Assembly (NCBI GenBank): GCA_035457705.1
Contig: DATIBD010000046.1
Coordinates: forward strand, 1 to 64,000
DNA: 64,000 nucleotides
From: DASPGQ01 sp035457705
GTDB taxonomy: Bacteria; Acidobacteriota; Vicinamibacteria; Marinacidobacterales; SMYC01
Direction of reading: 5' to 3'
In this document: piece after piece, positions 59,439 to 64,000 of the stretch
Position numbering within the stretch: position 1 is the first letter of the stretch
How the letters are laid out: each line of letters begins with the position of its first letter
The notes under the pieces: model-generated
The model's database searches: none
Seen by the model: only the letters and a program-made list of their open reading frames with translations
Told to the model about the DNA's origin: nothing
Program-made: the position numbers and the translations under genes

Positions 59439-60389
59439 TTGCAGCTCAGAATCGACCTGATATTCATGGTTGCAATTGGGAGTGTGACATTCCTGTGGGC
59501 ACAGGAGTCAGTTACGCCGATAGCGCAGGAGGCGATTGTTACCCTTGATGTCCCCGGTTTCGTTGATTTCCTCGCTCCTGACGGGTCAGCGGTCTGGGCT
59601 ACCAACCGCGGGCGTGTCGAAAAGCTCGAGAGCGACCAGCCTGCACCGGTGATAACTGTTCCGGTTCCGAATCCGTGTGGCGCGATGGAATTTGGTTTTG
59701 GGGCGCTCTGGGTAGCAGATTGTCAGAACACGTCGCTTTATCGAATAGATCCCCAGCTTGCGCGTGTGACCTCCGTGATTCCAACGGGCTTGGCTGATCC
59801 TAGAGGTGAACTCAGCATCGCTGTTGGAGCCGGCTCTGTGTGGCTTCTCACGGACCAAGCGGGCATCCTGACGCGAATCGACCCTCAATCCAACCAGATC
59901 ATCGCGCGGGTTCATGTGGCCCCATATTCGTACGCAGCCGCGTTCGGGTTTGGTTCGGTATGGATCACGAACACTGGAGCGCCCACCGCTGAGGGCAGCG
60001 GTTCCGTGCAACGAATCGATCCGGCTTCGAATACCGTTGTTACCACGATCCCGGTTGGTCCAACGCCGCGTTTCCTTGCGGCCGGAGAGGGGGCTGTCTG
60101 GACACTAAATCAGGCTGATGGTTCAGTAAGCCGGATTGACCCCTCCTCGAACACCATCGCCGCGACGATTCCGGTTGATGTCGCTGGGCCGGGCGGCGAT
60201 ATCGCCACGGGAGCTGGGAAGGTGTGGGTACGGGCGAAGAAGATTCTGCTGTCGGTCATAGACCCGTCGACTAATCGGGTAACAGAACGTTATGGCCCGC
60301 CTGCTGGCAGCGGTGCCGTAAGGGTGGCGGGCGATCTTGTCTGGGTCACCGCGCACGACATCAAAACGGTGTGGGTGCTTCAGCGTTGA
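59439..60389 (+). CDS. Exported beta-propeller protein, cassette-borne
   Basis: 316 residues. A signal peptide (LIFMVAIGSVTFLWAQ) precedes repeats of about 40-45 residues, each with a GFGSVWITN or GAGKVWVRA type strand and an RIDP turn, as in YncE/virginiamycin-B-lyase-like propellers (six or seven blades). It starts at TTG with AAAGGAGG five bases upstream; the gene ends 18 bases before the attC site. Its base use is less GC-rich than that of neighbours, fitting transfer. The ligand is unknown. Confidence 0.85.
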   Translation: MQLRIDLIFMVAIGSVTFLWAQESVTPIAQEAIVTLDVPGFVDFLAPDGSAVWATNRGRVEKLESDQPAPVITVPVPNPCGAMEFGFGALWVADCQNTSLYRIDPQLARVTSVIPTGLADPRGELSIAVGAGSVWLLTDQAGILTRIDPQSNQIIARVHVAPYSYAAAFGFGSVWITNTGAPTAEGSGSVQRIDPASNTVVTTIPVGPTPRFLAAGEGAVWTLNQADGSVSRIDPSSNTIAATIPVDVAGPGGDIATGAGKVWVRAKKILLSVIDPSTNRVTERYGPPAGSGAVRVAGDLVWVTAHDIKTVWVLQR

Positions 60390-60407
60390 AATTCTAAGGC
60401 CGGTGAC

Positions 60408-60491
60408 GCGTAACTTCCGGTTGAAGCCGACGGTGCGGGCCCGAGGCTCTCTTTGAGTAGGCCCGCCCGCGGCTTAACCGGCTGGTTAGGC
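60408..60491 (+). other. attC recombination site of an integron cassette
   Basis: Arms GCGTAAC (60408-60414) and GTTAGGC (60485-60491) enclose 70 bases. Inside, CGGTTGAAGCCG (60419-60430) pairs with CGGCTTAACCG (60470-60480) with one extra unpaired base, the hallmark of attC. A central palindromic segment has gcgggcc...ggcccgc. The order R''-L''-loop-L'-R' and its place right after a gene are as expected. The cassette boundary falls at G|TTAGGC. Confidence 0.85.
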
Positions 60492-60516
60492 TTCTACGGG
60501 GTGGTACCATACGCCG

Positions 60517-60820
60517 GTGGCCACCGTGCAGTACAATTTTGATTGGGACTCCGCGAAGACGGAGAGTAACGTCAAGAAGCACGATGTGGCCTTCGAGCGC
60601 GCAGCCACGGTTTTTCGAGACCGGAACGCGTTGCCAATTTTCGACGATGAGCGAAGATGAGGAGCGCTGGCTCACGCTCGGGCTCGACAGTGGAGGTGCA
60701 CTGTTAGTGGTGCACCATGCGTTTACGAACGTGGACAAGGAGACTTGCTCGGTCCGCATTTTCTCGGCACGCAAGGCGACAAAGTCCGAGACGAAGCAGT
60801 ACAAAAAGAAAGAATCATGA
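60517..60820 (+). pseudogene. BrnT-type toxin gene with a frameshift
   Basis: From GTG 60517 the frame reads NFDWDSAKTESNVKKHDVAFERAATVF and ends at FDDERR. The adjoining frame resumes with SEDEERWLTLGLDSGG and VRIFSARKATKSETKQY, which is the rest of a BrnT ribonuclease toxin. The break is near 60650. BrnT cleaves mRNA and is bound by BrnA. The stop overlaps the ATG of the antitoxin, as in brnTA operons. It starts 26 bases after the attC site. Confidence 0.8.
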
Positions 60821-61053
60821 AAGAAGAATACGATTTCTCGAAGGGCGAGCGCGGCAAATTTTACAAACCGGATTTGGAACCCAGGATACCGGTCTACCTC
60901 CAGAAAGACATCGGCGAGTTCCTGCAGACGTTGGCTTCCGAGAAAGGAACCGACGTGGGAGACCATCGTCAACGATTGGCTCCGACGAAACATCAGCCTG
61001 GTCGAAACGACGAAGTAGCCTCAATCGGGGCGAAGCCTAATTCCAGCTTTTAG
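60817..61053 (+). pseudogene. BrnA-type antitoxin gene with a one-base insertion
   Basis: The frame has KEEYDFSKGERGKFYKPD and FLQTLASEKGTDVG and then runs out of frame. Removing one G of the GGG at 60957-60959 gives ETIVNDWLRRNISLVETTK and a stop at 61018, the normal BrnA ribbon-helix-helix end. So the intact gene would be 60817-61018. Either a single mutation or an indel error is responsible. As it stands, its DNA-binding half is lost. Confidence 0.75.
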
Positions 61054-61055
61054 GC
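61035..61055 (+). terminator. Short perfect hairpin after brnA, possible terminator or attC relic
   Basis: GCCTAA and TTAGGC form a six-base-pair stem around a nine-base loop. Its right arm repeats the TTAGGC that begins this cassette at 60486, so it could be the collapsed R''/R' pair of a deleted attC. It has no U-tract (ggatttt follows), so it is a weak terminator candidate. Confidence 0.4.
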
Positions 61056-61087
61056 GGATTTTGGAAGGGCAGCGCTAAACTGATTCG

Positions 61088-61288
61088 ATGAGGAAAGTCG
61101 AACGACTTGAGAAAGAGATCAAGGGACTTTCCCCGGAAGAACTTGCGGAGTTTCGCGAGTGGTTCTTGGCGTTTGACTGGGCAGCCTGGGATCGTCAACT
61201 CGAGCACGCCATCCAGGCCGGCAAACTCGATGACCTCTCGGAGGAAGCGTTGCGCGAATACGCTGCCGGCAAGACCAAACCCATTTGA
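61088..61288 (+). CDS. Small antitoxin-like protein upstream of a RelE-type toxin
   Basis: 66 residues, all helix. It has KVERLEKEIKGLSPEELAEF and WAAWDRQLEHAIQAGKLDDLSEEALREYAAG, as in small proteins that sit before RelE/ParE-fold toxins. It is the antitoxin part by position. The TTG start of the toxin remnant overlaps its stop, so they are coupled. This gene is intact. Confidence 0.75.
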   Translation: MRKVERLEKEIKGLSPEELAEFREWFLAFDWAAWDRQLEHAIQAGKLDDLSEEALREYAAGKTKPI

Positions 61289-61497
61289 AGCACCGCGCCA
61301 CTTCCGACTTCTGGTCTCTCTATCACTCGCTCCGGCCTGACAACGCACCGCAGACAGAGCCTACGAACACCTCAAGCAGGATCCGCATCACCCCTCCCTG
61401 CGTTTCAAGGAGGTGGGGAGATTTGGTCTGCTCGCGTTGGCCTACAAGAGGATCACGACAGTTCCCGATGACGGAGTGGATCGCGCGGTGAGCTATT
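61285..61497 (+). pseudogene. RelE-fold toxin gene with at least two frameshifts
   Basis: The first frame reads KHRATSDFWSLYHSL; a second gives ADRAYEHLKQDPHHPSLRF and KEVGRF; a third gives WSARVGL. Together these follow a RelE/ParE-fold toxin (LPPEIQ..A...FELLK.DP.HPSL.FK.VG..WSVRVG..YRAL). Two one-base changes, near 61345 and in TTT at about 61420, break it, and the C-terminal strands are lost. It ends against the convergent gene at 61493. Confidence 0.7.
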
Positions 61498-61900
61498 TTC
61501 CCGCAAGCCTCTTCTTGATGATCTCGTCGACGAGAAAGATGTCGGTAAGGAGAGTTCTGACGTGGAGGGATGCGTTGAGGTTGTCGACGAGCTGGGAGCT
61601 GATGGAAGGTTGGTCGAGAGTGAGTCTGACGGCTGCCCGGGCCCTGGAGGTGTCTTGCTCGAGAACATCGATGAATCCATCGAAGCTGGTTCTCGGCTCG
61701 AGCCCTTGGCTCGAAACTACCTGACGAAAGACGGCGGCAAGCCCGTCCATGGCACTGTCGCTCTTGGCGAGGAAGTCCCTGAGCTGGCCGCCCGTTCTCG
61801 ATGCCTCGTCGCCCTCGAGCCCCTGAGCCGCGTAAGCCAGCATGAACTCGTAAGCCTCTTCGATGACGTCGATGCGTCTTTTGAGCTCTTCGATGGACAT
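61493..61900 (-). CDS. Unknown helical protein at the end of a molybdenum hydroxylase operon
   Basis: 135 residues, mainly helical, starting MSIEELKRRIDVIEEAYEFMLAYAAQG. No Cys or metal motif and no membrane span or signal is seen. It lies 55 bases downstream of the cytochrome b gene on the same strand. It could be a chaperone or helper for the enzyme, as small helical proteins often accompany molybdenum hydroxylases, but this is inference. I recognise no family. Confidence 0.7.
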   Translation of the reverse strand: MSIEELKRRIDVIEEAYEFMLAYAAQGLEGDEASRTGGQLRDFLAKSDSAMDGLAAVFRQVVSSQGLEPRTSFDGFIDVLEQDTSRARAAVRLTLDQPSISSQLVDNLNASLHVRTLLTDIFLVDEIIKKRLAGK

Positions 61901-61955
61901 GGATGAGACAGAAAAATCCCCTCTCCACGCTCACAGTATGGAGAGGGGGATTACT

Positions 61956-62780
61956 TTAACCTTGCTCGGCCTTCTTGCTCACCGCCCAGCGTTTGGGATC
62001 GTGATTGGCGAGGAAGTCCTCCTTGCTGATCCAGCCGGCGATCATGCCGAGGGTAAGCCAGCGTTTCTCCGGCAGAACCGCGAAGTAGACGTGAGCCATG
62101 ATCATGCCGACGAGCCCCACGGCGGAAAGCCCGTGAACGACGTAGATGAGCCCCCAAGTGCCATCCGAGAACAAATAGGGGTTTCTGGTGAAGAAAGGCG
62201 TCTCGATTCGCACCATCATGAACAACCCGGTCAGCATGACACCGAAGCCGGCGAGGACCGTCATATGGTGGAAGAGGCGATGGTCCACAGGGTACTTTCC
62301 CGGTTTGGGCGGTGGCTCTCCCTTACCCAGGGCGTGCCGAATCTCCTGTTGAAACTCCCGCCAATCCGCCGCGCTCACCCAGATGTCACGTAGGTTCATC
62401 CAGAACGAGGCGTGGACGATGTGGAACAGGACCGAGCCGATGAAGGCGATTCCGGCCACCCAGTGGATCAGGACCCAGTTGAACTGTATTCCCAGCACCG
62501 GAAAGAATCCGGTCACCAGCAGCACGAACACGGTTACGGCCATGACCCAGTGAAAGAGCCGCGAAGCCAGCGAGTGCCTTTGCACCTTGTCGGGCACCCC
62601 GGCGGTCGCTGACCCGCCCGTCGTTACCACCGCCTCAGCAGGCTTATGCCTCGCGCGGTAGGCGAGATGCGCGACGATGAAAAGCGCACCGAGGACGACC
62701 GAAAGCCAAAAGAGATCCCAGGAAATCCGGGTGAGGACCTCCTGACCCCAGGGATTGAGCTCCCACTGAAAGAAACTCAT
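61956..62780 (-). CDS. Cytochrome b subunit of a membrane-bound dehydrogenase
   Basis: 274 residues with about five membrane spans. Family motifs of the Ni-hydrogenase/formate dehydrogenase gamma type (cytochrome b561-like) are present: HSLASRLFHWVMAVTVFVLLVTG, IHWVAGIAFIGSVLFHIVHA, and HRLFHHMTVLAGFGVMLTGLF. Paired His for two b haems are visible, and IYVVHGLSAVGLVGMIMAHVYFAV adds more. It starts one base after the FAD subunit stop. It should pass electrons from the hydroxylase to quinone, in place of a soluble acceptor. Confidence 0.9.
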   Translation of the reverse strand: MSFFQWELNPWGQEVLTRISWDLFWLSVVLGALFIVAHLAYRARHKPAEAVVTTGGSATAGVPDKVQRHSLASRLFHWVMAVTVFVLLVTGFFPVLGIQFNWVLIHWVAGIAFIGSVLFHIVHASFWMNLRDIWVSAADWREFQQEIRHALGKGEPPPKPGKYPVDHRLFHHMTVLAGFGVMLTGLFMMVRIETPFFTRNPYLFSDGTWGLIYVVHGLSAVGLVGMIMAHVYFAVLPEKRWLTLGMIAGWISKEDFLANHDPKRWAVSKKAEQG

Positions 62781-62781
62781 C

Positions 62782-63783
62782 CTAGGCCTCCACGTCCCGG
62801 ATCGCCCGTCTGACGAGGTTTCGCATCAGGGGAATCTTGAAGGCGTTGTGATGCAAGGGGCGAGCACCCAGCAATGCCAGCTCGCCCGCGGCTTCGGCGA
62901 CGTCCTCGCTGTGAGGCTGGCCCTTGAGCTGGCGCTCGACGTCCGTCAACCGAAGCGGCCTCGGTCCGACCGCGTTCACCACGAGGCGAACGTCGTCGAT
63001 CGTGGTGCCAGAGAGCTTGATCGCTGCGGCAACGGCTACCAAAGCGAAATCCCACGCCTGGCGATCACGAACCTTCTCGAAGTAGAAAGCGGCTCCCGCC
63101 CAGGTGTTGGGAATGCGGATTGCGGTGACGAGGTCCCCGGGCTCGAGAATCGTCATCCGACGAATGTCTATCGCCGGAACCGTGAAGAAATCCTCGGCGT
63201 CGACTACTCGCTCCCCGCTCGAGTTACGAATGACGATCTGGGCGTCGAGGGCAATGAGAGCCGGCGCGGTATCCGACACGTTCACCGCTACGCAGCGGTT
63301 GGCCTCGAACAGGGCGTGCTCGCGATTGATCGACGTCGGCGTGTCGGCATAACAGATGTTGCCCCCCGCTCGATAGCAGGGCCAGCCGCCGCGGTAGTAC
63401 CAGCAGCGAGTGTCCTGCGCGAGGTTGCCGCCGATCGTGCCCTGATTTCGGATCTGCGGGGTGGCAACCTTTGCCGCGGCGTCGCTCAGAAGCGAGAACC
63501 GATCGCGGATGTCGGCGTTGTTGACGATCTCGGTGAGCGTCGTCATCGCCCCAATCTCGATGCCATCGGCCGTCGAGCGAATCCCCTTCAGCTCTTCGAT
63601 GGACCCGAGGTCGATTACCGCTTCGGGGCGTTTGATCCGATCCTTGAACCAGTCGAGGCTGTCCAGCCCGCCCGCGAACGTCCAGGAGGTTTTGCCGTAA
63701 CGGCGTTTGAGCGCCAGAGCCTCTTCGATACTCGACGGCTGGAAGAGCTCGAAGGCTTGGATCGTATCGTGAATCACGGCCAT
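62782..63783 (-). CDS. FAD-binding subunit of a xanthine-dehydrogenase-family hydroxylase
   Basis: 333 residues of the molybdopterin dehydrogenase FAD-binding family. TFAGGLDSLDWFKDRIKRPEAVIDL and LSDAAAKVATPQIRNQGTIGGNL are the FAD sites, and LVVNAVGPRPLRLTDVERQLKG is the C-terminal domain. A Cys-rich insert (TRCWYYRGGWPCYRAGGNICYA) resembles the [4Fe-4S] site of the E. coli PaoB subunit. AAGGAG precedes the ATG. Upstream (right) is the Mo subunit; downstream is cytochrome b, so electrons flow Mo to FAD to haem. Confidence 0.92.
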   Translation of the reverse strand: MAVIHDTIQAFELFQPSSIEEALALKRRYGKTSWTFAGGLDSLDWFKDRIKRPEAVIDLGSIEELKGIRSTADGIEIGAMTTLTEIVNNADIRDRFSLLSDAAAKVATPQIRNQGTIGGNLAQDTRCWYYRGGWPCYRAGGNICYADTPTSINREHALFEANRCVAVNVSDTAPALIALDAQIVIRNSSGERVVDAEDFFTVPAIDIRRMTILEPGDLVTAIRIPNTWAGAAFYFEKVRDRQAWDFALVAVAAAIKLSGTTIDDVRLVVNAVGPRPLRLTDVERQLKGQPHSEDVAEAAGELALLGARPLHHNAFKIPLMRNLVRRAIRDVEA

Positions 63784-63801
63784 GATCGTTCTCCTTGAAC
63801 C

Positions 63802-64000
63802 TTACACGTGGGTCGCGAGGACCTTGAAAGGCTGAGCCCGGTGCTCGAGCTGGTTGAGGATGAGGTCGGTCATCATCGGCGAACGCTTCAGGTCGAGCTC
63901 GCCGATGGCGTCCTGGATCGCGCAGAGCACCGCCGCGCAACCGGCGCCGAAAGGCGCTTCGCCGATTCCCTTGGCTCCGACGGGCGTTTGAGGATCCGGG
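63802..64000 (-). CDS. Molybdopterin-binding subunit of the hydroxylase, C-terminal part
   Basis: The last 66 codons of a large Mo subunit, running off the right edge. It reads PQTPVGAKGIGEAPFGAGCAAVLCAIQDAIGELDL, with the GAKGIGE segment that holds the active-site Glu of the xanthine dehydrogenase family. The stop is at 63802-63804, 19 bases before the FAD subunit start. The substrate cannot be told from this part. Confidence 0.88.
   Translation of the reverse strand, partial: PDPQTPVGAKGIGEAPFGAGCAAVLCAIQDAIGELDLKRSPMMTDLILNQLEHRAQPFKVLATHV

Noticed and set aside
1..64000. Search by eye for tRNA, rRNA, riboswitch and CRISPR repeats.
   Set aside because: No cloverleaf with a TTCRA loop, no spaced identical repeats and no known riboswitch core were found; weak candidates were all inside coding sequence.

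Overview
The window is a GC-rich bacterial chromosome segment with no rRNA, tRNA or CRISPR array that I can see. I infer Acidobacteriota. The main clue is the 812-residue ABC permease at 47057-49495, which has the double MacB-type layout typical of acidobacterial duplicated permeases. Others are a TatT/TatP/QM-type TRAP transporter, RtcA-archease-RtcB, and many lipoprotein or c-type cytochrome genes. The lineage call is inference; a search with the HtpG or Ppk protein would settle it.

Layout. 1-2785: tandem repeat, cupin, and a frameshifted membrane-anchored alpha/beta hydrolase. 2796-5774: a compact pterin-type cluster (methyltransferase, RibD-C reductase, zinc-site-less MDR dehydrogenase, PTPS/QueD-fold protein with Glu in place of the catalytic Cys). 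5911-14012: HtpG, SDR, FHA protein, polyphosphate kinase, aldehyde dehydrogenase, then a stress set (UspA, a 40-residue membrane protein, cytochrome c lipoprotein). 14415-18152: a complete TRAP transporter with TatT lipoprotein and fused QM permease. 18100-23667: DUF2953/GerW trio, YtxH protein, Pcm, a decayed outer-membrane protein, PRPP synthetase coupled to a degenerate IMPase-like ORF, and a coiled-coil lipoprotein. 23730-26206: two L,D-transpeptidases plus an unknown protein.

26228-41782 is an accessory-looking region rich in ion transport: two CaxA-type Ca2+/Na+ antiporters, two P-type ATPases and a CorA-type channel. They are mixed with decaying genes (LolA-like protein, ParE toxin, ICMT-type methyltransferase, DUF385 nitroreductase). 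41783-45954 holds an HPF/cold-shock fusion and the RNA-repair set RtcA / archease-RtcB. 46408-54974 carries a CBS protein, the duplicated permease, an APH-kinase fusion, a methyltransferase, a chlorite-dismutase-family protein, an MTHFS-like ligase with a macro-like partner, and a YbaK deacylase. 54999-58983 is a metal and cytochrome segment.

59051-61500 is the most unusual part. A dead integron-integrase C-terminus precedes a beta-propeller gene bounded by GTTACGC and a well-formed attC site (60408-60491). Behind it lie two toxin-antitoxin modules in which three of the four genes carry frameshifts. I read this as the relic of an integron cassette array. From 61493 to the right edge, on the minus strand, is a molybdenum hydroxylase operon (Mo subunit, FAD subunit, cytochrome b, unknown protein).

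A dispersed hairpin-rich repeat of about 100-125 bp occurs at least five times, at 1-111, 121-231, 5776-5900, 14026-14146 and 43841-43930. Single-base lesions cluster in accessory genes while the housekeeping ORFs are intact. This argues for real decay in most cases, but assembly error cannot be excluded for any one of them.
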